From assembly GCA_002336405.1 (NCBI GenBank), contig DDEJ01000040.1, positions 1-5,452 on the forward strand: DNA of 5,452 nucleotides, given 5' to 3'. Below, piece after piece: positions 1 to 5,452 of this stretch. A program made the position numbers and the translations under genes. Numbering within the stretch: position 1 is the first letter of the stretch; each line of letters opens with the position of its first letter. This stretch comes from Rhodobacteraceae bacterium UBA1957 (lineage in GTDB: Bacteria; Pseudomonadota; Alphaproteobacteria; Rhodobacterales; Rhodobacteraceae). The notes under the pieces are model-generated. The model ran no database searches and was not told the origin of the DNA. It saw only the letters and a program-made list of their open reading frames with translations.

Positions 1-1460
1 GTTGTGGTACAGTGATCATCGTAAAATCGTGAAAACAGATTTTGGGCCACCAGCATTCGATATGCGGCGCTGGCGCGGCCGTCGCTCAGAGGGGTGAAAT
101 CCTGTGGCAGGGTTTGCGCCGCCACGCAGAGGGTCTCAGCGCAAAACGGCTGTCCTAGCAACGCATTTTCGGCAGAGATTGCGCGTTTTGGAATGCCCGC
201 CATGCCACCAAAGGCAATGCGCGCTGTGCGGATTATGCGGGCTGAATCCAGCTCGATATGAAAGCCAGCGCAAACGGATGAGATATCATCATCGCGTCGT
301 TTTGAGATTTTATATCCAGCATCTAATGCGTCTGGTTCATCGCAGGCTTCCCCGCCGGATTTTCTGCGTGGGATTGTGACATTTTCAATGAACTCGCCTG
401 GCTTTAGATCCTGTTGACCGTAGTCGATAAAAAACGTTTCAAGCGGCAGGCTTCGCCGGTTATTTTTGCGCCGAAGTGTTACCGAAGCCCCGAGTGCGAT
501 CATCACAGGTGGCATATCCCCAATTGGTGATCCGTTCGCAATATTACCGCCAATTGTGCCCATATTGCGCACTTGCCAGCCAGCAATACGGGTCCAAAAG
601 CCGGTGAGATGCGGCAATTCGTGTTGTAGGATTGTCTGGAGCTGCGAATAAGTGACCCCGGCGCCAATTTGAATATGGTCGGGTGTAGTGGTGATTTGTT
701 GCAACCCTTTGAGGTGGCCAATGTGCACGACCGGGGTGATGGGGCGCAGAAATTTCGTGACCCAAAGCCCAACATCAGTGGCCCCTGCGATGATCGTCGC
801 CTCTGGATAAGTGGCCAAGGCTTGTGCCAAATCTGCCACGTCACCGGGCAGCAGGATGTGGTCTTGGTCGGTTTTTATCTCAACCCTTAGATGATCTTCC
901 CAAGCTTTTAGGCGTTCGGTGATGGTGTTGCGTTCGCACAGCACTGCGTCTGCGGCGGGGGTGCCATATTCGCTTAGGCAAAGTGCTGCGCGGATGATTG
1001 GGGCATAGCCAGTGCACCGACACAGATTGCCCTGCAGCGCGGCTTTGACCTGATTTTCATCCGGCTGCGGGGTTTGCATCCACAGCGCATAAAGGGCCAT
1101 GATAATGCCGGGTGTGCAAAAGCCACATTGGCTGCCGTGGTGGTCGACCATCGCCTGCTGTACGGGGTGTAACGGGCCGCCTCTAGGGGAAAGATGCTCG
1201 ACCGTGACCACATGGCAACCATCAAGGGAGGCGGTAAACCGGATGCAGGCATTGACTGGCAGATAATGCAAAGCACCGTCCTGCAGATGCCCGACAAGGA
1301 CGGTGCAGGCGCCGCAATCGCCTTCGGCGCAGCCTTCTTTGGTGCCGGTTAGTCGGCGTTCAAGGCGCAGAAAATCCAAAAGCGTATCACTGCTTTTAAC
1401 CGCGCTCAGGGTCACAACCTGTGCATTGAGCATAAAGCGGATTTTGTTGCGTGCTGTCAT
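1..1460 (-). CDS. xdhA: Xanthine dehydrogenase small subunit XdhA ([2Fe-2S]/FAD), 3' end cut by window edge
   Basis: XdhA is the electron-transfer subunit of cytoplasmic xanthine dehydrogenase. It takes electrons from the molybdenum subunit (XdhB), where hypoxanthine and xanthine are oxidised to urate, through two [2Fe-2S] clusters and FAD to NAD+. I translated the minus strand from the ATG at 1460 and found 486 codons without a stop. The plant-ferredoxin cluster is C44-x4-C49-x2-C52 with C72. The second cluster is C112-x2-C115-x31-C147-x-C149, followed by TGY, the spacing known from bovine xanthine dehydrogenase. FAD-domain motifs follow: IIAGATDVGLW (223-233), IGAGVTYSQL (265-274) and RNMGTIGGNIANGSP (298-312). 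The C-terminal FAD-subunit domain starts near YKISKR (383-388) and includes FTPLSDGRASAAYRM (455-469). The Rhodobacter capsulatus protein is about 460 residues, so the stop should lie only a few codons outside the window. A GGAG at 1466-1469 (complement), five bases upstream, supports the start. It is divergent from the LysR gene; xdhB is expected beyond the left edge. Confidence 0.95.
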   Translation of the reverse strand, partial: MTARNKIRFMLNAQVVTLSAVKSSDTLLDFLRLERRLTGTKEGCAEGDCGACTVLVGHLQDGALHYLPVNACIRFTASLDGCHVVTVEHLSPRGGPLHPVQQAMVDHHGSQCGFCTPGIIMALYALWMQTPQPDENQVKAALQGNLCRCTGYAPIIRAALCLSEYGTPAADAVLCERNTITERLKAWEDHLRVEIKTDQDHILLPGDVADLAQALATYPEATIIAGATDVGLWVTKFLRPITPVVHIGHLKGLQQITTTPDHIQIGAGVTYSQLQTILQHELPHLTGFWTRIAGWQVRNMGTIGGNIANGSPIGDMPPVMIALGASVTLRRKNNRRSLPLETFFIDYGQQDLKPGEFIENVTIPRRKSGGEACDEPDALDAGYKISKRRDDDISSVCAGFHIELDSARIIRTARIAFGGMAGIPKRAISAENALLGQPFCAETLCVAAQTLPQDFTPLSDGRASAAYRMLVAQNLFSRFYDDHCTT

Positions 1461-1465
1461 AGCGG

Positions 1466-1469
1466 CTCC
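1466..1469 (-). promoter_or_regulatory. Ribosome binding site of xdhA
   Basis: On the minus strand GGAG lies five bases before the ATG at 1460. No other well-placed start with a Shine-Dalgarno sequence is seen, and the protein beginning here starts shortly before the first iron-sulfur domain, as is normal for this family. Confidence 0.7.
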
Positions 1470-1528
1470 GGGCTGGCGTGGGCGATCTGGCGCAGGATCG
1501 TGCTATTATGCCTGTTGTTCGTTTCAAA

Positions 1529-1558
1529 AATACAGGGGTAAATGTGAAATAAAATCAA
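1529..1558 (-). promoter_or_regulatory. Candidate sigma-70 type promoter for xdhA
   Basis: Reading the minus strand, a -35-like TTGATT (1558-1553) is followed after 18 bases by a -10-like TGTATT (1534-1529). Each matches the consensus in four of six positions. Transcription would start near 1522, giving a leader of about 60 bases. The match is weak and the region is AT-rich, so chance is a real possibility. Confidence 0.22.
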
Positions 1559-1628
1559 AAATTTCTTGAAAATGGGGGGGGATTTCTGCGCAGTGTCTTT
1601 GTGCGATCAAATGCAATGAGGGGTGGGT

Positions 1629-2555
1629 ATGGCTTATTTGGAGAGTATGCGGGTTTTTGTCCGGGTGGTTGAGCTTGGGACTATCACCTCAGGGGGACGT
1701 GATTTGCGGCTGTCGCCGGCGGTTGCCAGTAATCGGGTTAAAGAACTTGAAAGCCGTCTCGGGGTGCGTTTGCTAAACCGGACCACACGCAATTTGATCC
1801 CCACCGAGGCAGGCATGCTGTTTTACAATCATGCGCGCAAAATAATTGATCAATTGGAGGTCGCTGAGGCGGAACTTTCCGGATTTTCCGACACACCTAA
1901 GGGAGTGATCCGCGTGCTGGCCCCGCTGGGTGTTGGCCGGCGCTGGGTTGCCCCGCTGGTGCCTAAATTTGTTGCGCAGTTTCCCGAAACCGAAATTCGG
2001 TTGCGATTATCAGACCGGGCGGTTGACCTCGTACATGATGGTCTTGATGTGGCGTTTTTTCTAGGGCAGTTGAAAGATTCCGATTTGAAGTGGCGTAAAA
2101 TCATTGATTGTGAGCGGGTGTTGTGCGCAGCGCCCGCTTATCTTGAGAAATATGGTGTGCCAGTGGTGCCGCAAGATTTGATAGACAAAGGTCATATTTG
2201 CCTGTTGCTGCGGTTCCCCGGATCGCCGGAATACTATTGGGTTTTGAACACCCCTGAGGGGCTTAAGAAATTTGCGGTGTCGGGCCGCTATGATGCCGAT
2301 GATGGCGATGTCTTGACGGATTGGGCGCTGGATGGACACGGCATTGTCAATAAGCCTCGCTTTGATGTGAGCGAACATTTGGCCAGCGGCGCACTTATCG
2401 GGATTTTGCCCCAGACGCTGCCTGTGAGCGCGAGTTTTGGCTGCCTATTTCCACACCGCAAACTGCAGGATCCGAAAATTCGACTGTTTATTGACTTTGC
2501 GACGCGGGAAATTCGCCAAAAATTGATGTTATTACCAACTGTGGAAAGGCCTTAG
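1629..2555 (+). CDS. LysR-type transcriptional regulator (CrgA/DmlR-like subgroup)
   Basis: This is a 308-residue DNA-binding regulator of usual LysR length. The N-terminal winged helix-turn-helix covers about residues 1-62, with the recognition region LRLSPAVASNRVKELESRLG (26-45) followed by VRLLNRTTRNLIPTEAG (46-62), the standard LysR pattern. A linker helix (about 65-90) precedes GVIRVLAP (92-99), which opens the periplasmic-binding-protein-like effector domain running to about residue 290. I chose the ATG at 1629 because GAGG (1618-1621) lies seven bases before it; the in-frame GTG at 1623 would overlap that site. The gene is divergent from xdhA and ends 125 bases before preT in the same direction, with no obvious terminator between. 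By genomic context it may regulate purine and/or pyrimidine base catabolism. The effector cannot be read from the sequence. The family call is secure, the regulatory target is inference. Confidence 0.93.
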   Translation: MAYLESMRVFVRVVELGTITSGGRDLRLSPAVASNRVKELESRLGVRLLNRTTRNLIPTEAGMLFYNHARKIIDQLEVAEAELSGFSDTPKGVIRVLAPLGVGRRWVAPLVPKFVAQFPETEIRLRLSDRAVDLVHDGLDVAFFLGQLKDSDLKWRKIIDCERVLCAAPAYLEKYGVPVVPQDLIDKGHICLLLRFPGSPEYYWVLNTPEGLKKFAVSGRYDADDGDVLTDWALDGHGIVNKPRFDVSEHLASGALIGILPQTLPVSASFGCLFPHRKLQDPKIRLFIDFATREIRQKLMLLPTVERP

Positions 2556-2579
2556 CCGTACACTGAGCGTTATATTTTG

Positions 2580-2609
2580 TTAATAATAATTCTTGTCTTT
2601 CAGCATAAT
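2580..2609 (+). promoter_or_regulatory. Candidate promoter for preT-preA
   Basis: TTAATA (2580-2585) and CATAAT (2604-2609) are separated by 18 bases. The -10 element matches consensus in five of six positions, the -35 in four. A start near 2616 would place the 2621-2634 palindrome just downstream of the transcription start, a typical repressor position. In such AT-rich sequence a match of this quality can arise by chance. Confidence 0.27.
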
Positions 2610-2616
2610 TTTACCA

Positions 2617-2656
2617 GTTGATAAAATATTTTATTCATGGCAGGCTTGGTATCAAC
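2617..2656. promoter_or_regulatory. Nested inverted repeats, candidate operator of preT-preA
   Basis: ATAAAATATTTTAT at 2621-2634 is a perfect 14-bp palindrome. Overlapping it, GTTGATA (2617-2623) and TATCAAC (2650-2656) form a perfect 7-bp inverted repeat with 26 bases between. The palindrome has T and A at paired positions but spaced by 10 rather than the classical 11 of LysR boxes. It could be bound by the adjacent LysR protein or another regulator, or be chance in AT-rich DNA. The outer repeat could also pair in the preT mRNA leader. Confidence 0.35.
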
Positions 2657-2669
2657 ATTGAAGCGCTTT

Positions 2670-2674
2670 GGGAG
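2670..2674 (+). promoter_or_regulatory. Ribosome binding site that fixes the preT start
   Basis: GGGAG lies six bases before the ATG at 2681. The reading frame is open further upstream to a TTG at 2618, but that start has no Shine-Dalgarno sequence, and the 21 extra residues would be encoded by the AT-rich palindromic region. The ATG at 2681 is therefore preferred. Confidence 0.75.
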
Positions 2675-2680
2675 TATCAG

Positions 2681-4003
2681 ATGGCGATTGGAGAATTAGT
2701 TCCAGGGGTGGCTGCGGGTCGGTTATCGCCGGATAAATACGCCGAGAATTTCTCAGATTTGCATGCGCCCTTGGATGCGCATGAGGCGCTTGTGGCGGCT
2801 GACAGATGCTATTTTTGCTATGATGCACCCTGCGTGACGGCCTGTCCCACAGATATAGATATCCCGCTGTTTATCCGTCAGATTGCCACTGGCACCGCGG
2901 ATGCTGCTGGCATAACAATTTTTTCACAGAATATACTGGGTGGCATGTGCGCCCGTGTCTGCCCCACCGAAACACTGTGTGAAGAAACATGCGTGCGCGA
3001 AGTGGCTGAGGGAAAGCCGGTACAGATCGGGCAGTTGCAGAGATTTGCCACAGATCATTTAATGGCGCAGAACGCGCACCCGTTTAACCGCGCGGCTGAT
3101 ACGGGCCGGCGCGTTGCGGTGGTTGGCGCAGGCCCTGCCGGCTTGGCCTGTGCGCACCGTTTGGCGATGCATGGCCACCGGGTTGTGGTTTATGATGGGA
3201 ACGCGAAAGCGGGCGGATTAAATGAATACGGCATCGCCAGCTACAAGACTGTTGATAGTTTTGCCGAGCGCGAAGTTTCTTGGTTGTTAGAGATCGGCGG
3301 CATTACTATCGAGTCTGACAAAAAGCTTGGCGGTGATCTGAACTTGGCAGAGCTGACAGACCGCTTTGACGCAGTATTTTTGGCGATAGGTCTTGCGGGT
3401 GTCAACGCGCTTGGCGCATCGGGGCAAGGTAAAGCTGGTGTGCGCGATGCCGTGGATTTTATCGCGGAACTGCGTCAGGCCGAAAGTTATGCGCAGGTGT
3501 CTATCGGGCGCGATGTGGTTGTCATCGGCGGGGGCATGACTGCGGTTGATGCTGCGGTTCAAGCCAAGCTGCTGGGGGCTTTGAACGTGACATTGGTTTA
3601 CCGGCGCAGCCGCGAACGCATGAATGCAAGTCGGTTTGAACAAGATCTGGCAGCGGCCAAAGGTGTGCGGATTATCACCAATGCAGCCCCGGTCGAAATA
3701 TCGGGCAACGCCGCGGTTGAGTCGATCAGTTTTGAGTATATGGATGATGATCTTACCCCGATGGGCGAGATCTTTACCCTGCGCGCTGATCAGGTGTTAA
3801 CGGCCATTGGCCAGACCCTTGGCGCGACGGATTTGCCGTCTCTCACCCGGGGCAGAATAGCGGTATCGCAGGATGGGCGTACTTCAGTTGCAAATGTTTG
3901 GGCGGGCGGCGATTGCACGGGTCTTGGTGATGACCTGACCGTGACGGCTGTGGCGCAGGGGCGCGATGCGGCCGAAGATATTCACCGCGCTTTAGGCGCG
4001 TGA
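2681..4003 (+). CDS. preT: NAD-dependent dihydropyrimidine dehydrogenase subunit PreT
   Basis: PreT oxidises NADH and passes electrons through FAD and iron-sulfur clusters to PreA, which reduces uracil and thymine. It corresponds to the N-terminal half of mammalian dihydropyrimidine dehydrogenase (DPD). From the ATG at 2681 it has 440 residues, somewhat longer than E. coli PreT (about 410). Cluster ligands are C43-x2-C46-x4-C51-x3-C55 and C90-x3-C94-x5-C100-x3-C104, the same spacing as in DPD. Q120, 16 residues after the last cysteine, matches the unusual glutamine ligand of DPD. The FAD Rossmann motif is VVGAGPAGLACA (147-158), the NADH-domain motif is VIGGGMTAVDAA (281-292), and the closing FAD motif is NVWAGGDCTGLGDDLTVTAV (405-424). 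It lies 79 bases before preA in the same direction, presumably one transcript. The glutamate synthase small subunit has a similar fold, but the preA partner and motif details argue for PreT. Confidence 0.95.
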   Translation: MAIGELVPGVAAGRLSPDKYAENFSDLHAPLDAHEALVAADRCYFCYDAPCVTACPTDIDIPLFIRQIATGTADAAGITIFSQNILGGMCARVCPTETLCEETCVREVAEGKPVQIGQLQRFATDHLMAQNAHPFNRAADTGRRVAVVGAGPAGLACAHRLAMHGHRVVVYDGNAKAGGLNEYGIASYKTVDSFAEREVSWLLEIGGITIESDKKLGGDLNLAELTDRFDAVFLAIGLAGVNALGASGQGKAGVRDAVDFIAELRQAESYAQVSIGRDVVVIGGGMTAVDAAVQAKLLGALNVTLVYRRSRERMNASRFEQDLAAAKGVRIITNAAPVEISGNAAVESISFEYMDDDLTPMGEIFTLRADQVLTAIGQTLGATDLPSLTRGRIAVSQDGRTSVANVWAGGDCTGLGDDLTVTAVAQGRDAAEDIHRALGA

Positions 4004-4026
4004 CGACGTTTTTAGGCAACCGAACT

Positions 4027-4053
4027 TATGCGGCGTGCAAATGGTGTCGCATA
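4027..4053 (+). other. Predicted RNA hairpin between preT and preA
   Basis: Positions 4027-4036 can pair with 4044-4053 in the transcript: seven Watson-Crick pairs and three G-U pairs in an uninterrupted 10-bp stem with a 7-base loop (GCAAATG). A short T-run (TTTT, 4057-4060) follows shortly after. It might act as a processing or stability element, or a weak attenuator setting the PreT:PreA ratio. It is too weak, and its T-run too short, to call a confident terminator. Confidence 0.4.
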
Positions 4054-4082
4054 TGCTTTTGGTAAAATAGGGAAGAACGGAC

Positions 4083-5387
4083 ATGGCAAACCTGCAATCA
4101 GATTTTATCGGAATCAAATCTCCCAACCCGTTTTGGCTGGCCTCGGCTCCACCGACAGACAAGGAATACAATGTCCGTCGGGCCTTTGAAGCTGGCTGGG
4201 GCGGCGTTGTGTGGAAAACGCTTGGGCTTGATCCGCATATTGTTAATGTGAACGGGCCGCGATATGGCGCGATCTGGGGGGCGGACCGGCGGTTGTTGGG
4301 GCTCAATAATATTGAGTTGATCACCGACCGGCCGCTTGAGATAAACTTGCAAGAGATAAAATCGGTCAAGCGCGACTATCCTGATCGCGCCATGGTGGTA
4401 TCGCTGATGGTGCCCTGTGAGGAAGACCCTTGGAAGTTTATCTTGGGCAAAGTGGAAGACACTGGCGCCGATGGTGTCGAGCTGAATTTTGGGTGTCCCC
4501 ACGGAATGAGCGAGCGCGGCATGGGCAGCGCGGTTGGGCAGGTGCCTGAATATATTGAAATGGTGACACGGTGGGTCAAGTCCCACACCCGCATGCCAGT
4601 GATTGTTAAACTGACTCCGAATATTGCTGATATTCGCGGGCCTGCCGCCGCTGCCCACGCGGGGGGCGCGGATGCGGTGAGTTTAATCAATACGATCAAT
4701 TCGATCACTTCGGTGAATTTGGACCATTTCGCCCCAGAGCCAATGATTGGCGACAAGGGCGCGCACGGTGGCTATTGTGGCCCGGCCGTCAAGCCAATTG
4801 CATTGAATATGGTGGCAGAGATTTCCCGGACACCCGAACTGCAGGGATTGCCGATCAGTGGCATCGGTGGCGTCACAACATGGCGAGACGCGGCAGAATT
4901 TATCACGCTTGGGGCAGGTAACGTGCAAGTGTGTACGGCTGCGATGACCTATGGCTTTAAGATTGTGCAAGAGATGATCTCAGGCCTGTCCCAATATATG
5001 GATGAAAAGTCGTTTACTTCGGTCGATCAACTGATTGGGCGTGCCGTACCAAATATATCGGACTGGCAGCATCTTAACCTGAACTATGTCGCCAAGGCCA
5101 AGATCAATCAAGACCTTTGTATCCAGTGTGGGCGCTGTTATGCCGCCTGTGAGGACACGTCTCATCAGGCCATTGCGATGAGCGACCAGCGGGTGTTCAC
5201 CGTCAAGGACGATGAATGCGTAGCGTGTAATTTATGCGTCAATGTTTGTCCGGTTGAGGCGTGTATAACACTTGAGCCGATGGCCGAGGGGACGGTGGAT
5301 CCACGGACCGGAAAAGTGGTTGATCCGACCTATGCCAACTGGACAACTCACCCCAACAATCCGGCGTCGCTAACGGCAGCAGAATAG
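4083..5387 (+). CDS. preA: NAD-dependent dihydropyrimidine dehydrogenase subunit PreA
   Basis: PreA is the catalytic subunit that reduces uracil to 5,6-dihydrouracil and thymine to dihydrothymine in the cytoplasm, using electrons from PreT. It has 434 residues, close to the family length. The N-terminal FMN-binding TIM barrel (about 1-330) resembles dihydroorotate dehydrogenase. The active-site loop is NFGCPHGMSERGMG (135-148), with C138 at the place of the catalytic acid C671 of mammalian DPD. KLTPN (176-180), NTINS (203-207) and the phosphate-binding GIGGVTTWRDA (260-270) and GAGNVQVCTA (277-286) follow. The C-terminal ferredoxin-like part carries C346-x2-C349-x2-C352-x3-C356 and C379-x2-C382-x2-C385-x3-C389-P. 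The 33-residue offset between the two clusters equals that in DPD. AGGGA (4069-4073) lies nine bases before the ATG. Residue 137 is Gly where DPD has Ser, which I recall as common in this bacterial branch. Confidence 0.96.
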   Translation: MANLQSDFIGIKSPNPFWLASAPPTDKEYNVRRAFEAGWGGVVWKTLGLDPHIVNVNGPRYGAIWGADRRLLGLNNIELITDRPLEINLQEIKSVKRDYPDRAMVVSLMVPCEEDPWKFILGKVEDTGADGVELNFGCPHGMSERGMGSAVGQVPEYIEMVTRWVKSHTRMPVIVKLTPNIADIRGPAAAAHAGGADAVSLINTINSITSVNLDHFAPEPMIGDKGAHGGYCGPAVKPIALNMVAEISRTPELQGLPISGIGGVTTWRDAAEFITLGAGNVQVCTAAMTYGFKIVQEMISGLSQYMDEKSFTSVDQLIGRAVPNISDWQHLNLNYVAKAKINQDLCIQCGRCYAACEDTSHQAIAMSDQRVFTVKDDECVACNLCVNVCPVEACITLEPMAEGTVDPRTGKVVDPTYANWTTHPNNPASLTAAE

Positions 5388-5398
5388 AAGTGTGCGAC

Positions 5399-5452
5399 CT
5401 AGGCTTTAAGTAACCGCGTATAAATCTGCTGCAGTAAGATTGCGGCATCTGC
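5399..5452 (-). CDS. Possible 3' end of a convergent gene, product unknown
   Basis: On the minus strand an open frame enters from the right edge and reads ADAAILLQQIYTRLLKA before a TAG at 5399-5401. The residues look like an amphipathic C-terminal helix, as found at the end of many helical regulators, but 17 codons are too few for any assignment and could be open by chance. If real, it converges on preA with only 11 bases between the stops. No function is proposed. Confidence 0.3.
   Translation of the reverse strand, partial: ADAAILLQQIYTRLLKA

Larger units (their letters stand above)
1461..1628. promoter_or_regulatory. Divergent xdhA / LysR control region
   Basis: This 168-bp non-coding gap must hold the promoters of both xdhA (leftward) and the LysR gene (rightward). 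Its middle (about 1520-1573) is AT-rich. Visible dyads are TTTCA (1522-1526) with TGAAA (1545-1549), the imperfect palindrome CAAAAATTTCTTG (1556-1568), TTTC-TT-GAAA (1562-1571), and the perfect palindrome CTGCGCAG (1586-1593). A run of eight G lies at 1574-1581. LysR-family regulators commonly bind dyads with a T-N11-A core between themselves and a divergent target, so these are candidate operators. Which dyad matters, if any, cannot be decided from one sequence. Confidence 0.5.
2556..2680 (+). promoter_or_regulatory. AT-rich preT promoter/leader region
   Basis: The gap between the LysR stop and the preT start is strongly AT-rich from about 2570 to 2637, unlike the coding sequence around it. 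It contains a possible promoter (TTAATA at 2580-2585, 18 bases, CATAAT at 2604-2609), a perfect palindrome at 2621-2634, and a 7-bp inverted repeat at 2617-2623 and 2650-2656. No G+C-rich hairpin with a T-run is present after the LysR gene, so read-through from that gene into preT is possible. Confidence 0.5.

Noticed and set aside
240..300. Apparent frameshift in xdhA near the DDDISS segment
   Set aside because: A first reading seemed to hit a stop here. Careful re-reading shows codons GAT GAT GAT ATC TCA TCC in frame, and the full count of 486 residues matches the 1460 bases exactly, so the gene is intact in the window.
1623..1628. GTG start for the LysR gene
   Set aside because: The purine-rich ribosome site would overlap the GTG itself. 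The ATG six bases later has proper spacing.
2547..2554. AAGGCCTT palindrome at the LysR stop as a terminator
   Set aside because: It has no loop and no following T-run, and it lies within the last codons, so it is not a convincing intrinsic terminator.
2638..2656. Possible sigma-54 promoter (TGGCAG...) before preT
   Set aside because: The GG and the expected GC are not at the required 10-base separation, so the -24/-12 pattern is not met.
2618..2680. Upstream TTG start for preT adding 21 residues
   Set aside because: There is no Shine-Dalgarno sequence, the start sits inside a palindromic AT-rich region, and a strong site precedes the ATG at 2681.
2681..4003. Glutamate synthase small subunit as an alternative for preT
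   Set aside because: The folds are related, but the adjacent preA and the DPD-type cysteine and glutamine spacing favour PreT.
4098..4658. 186-codon open frame antisense to preA
   Set aside because: It lies wholly opposite a highly conserved enzyme gene, has no recognisable motifs, and is typical shadow coding. The other antisense and out-of-frame stretches over xdhA, LysR, preT and preA were dismissed for the same reason.

Overview
The window looks like a chromosomal segment of an alphaproteobacterium, most likely a marine Rhodobacteraceae (Roseobacter-group) relative. This rests on protein style (a two-subunit-type XdhA and a PreT/PreA pair carrying the NFGCPHGM signature), moderate G+C by eye, and short AT-rich intergenic gaps. 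The taxonomic call is inference; there is no rRNA or other marker.

Layout, left to right. (1) Positions 1-1460, minus strand: xdhA, the iron-sulfur/FAD small subunit of xanthine dehydrogenase. It is open over 486 codons and leaves the window before its stop. (2) Positions 1461-1628: a divergent control region of 168 bp with several short inverted repeats and a run of eight G. (3) Positions 1629-2555, plus strand: a LysR-type regulator. (4) Positions 2556-2680: an AT-rich leader with a perfect 14-bp palindrome and an overlapping long-spaced inverted repeat. (5) Positions 2681-4003, plus: preT, the NADH-oxidising subunit of dihydropyrimidine dehydrogenase. (6) Positions 4004-4082: a spacer with a predicted hairpin. 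(7) Positions 4083-5387, plus: preA, the catalytic FMN/2x[4Fe-4S] subunit of the same enzyme. (8) Positions 5388-5452: a short tail that may hold the last 17 codons of a convergent minus-strand gene.

How it fits together. PreT and PreA form the bacterial equivalent of the single-chain mammalian dihydropyrimidine dehydrogenase. They reduce uracil and thymine to the 5,6-dihydro forms, the first step of reductive pyrimidine catabolism. XdhA belongs to the enzyme that oxidises hypoxanthine and xanthine to urate in purine catabolism. The LysR gene lies between the two, divergent from xdhA and upstream of preT in the same direction, so it is a good candidate local regulator of one or both. The whole is best read as a nucleobase-salvage/nitrogen-acquisition locus. 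Later-step genes (dihydropyrimidinase, beta-ureidopropionase, xdhB, xdhC) are not in the window.

I see no transposon, CRISPR array, tRNA, rRNA or prophage feature, and no clearly new biological system. The protein functions are well supported. The regulatory elements are suggestive only.
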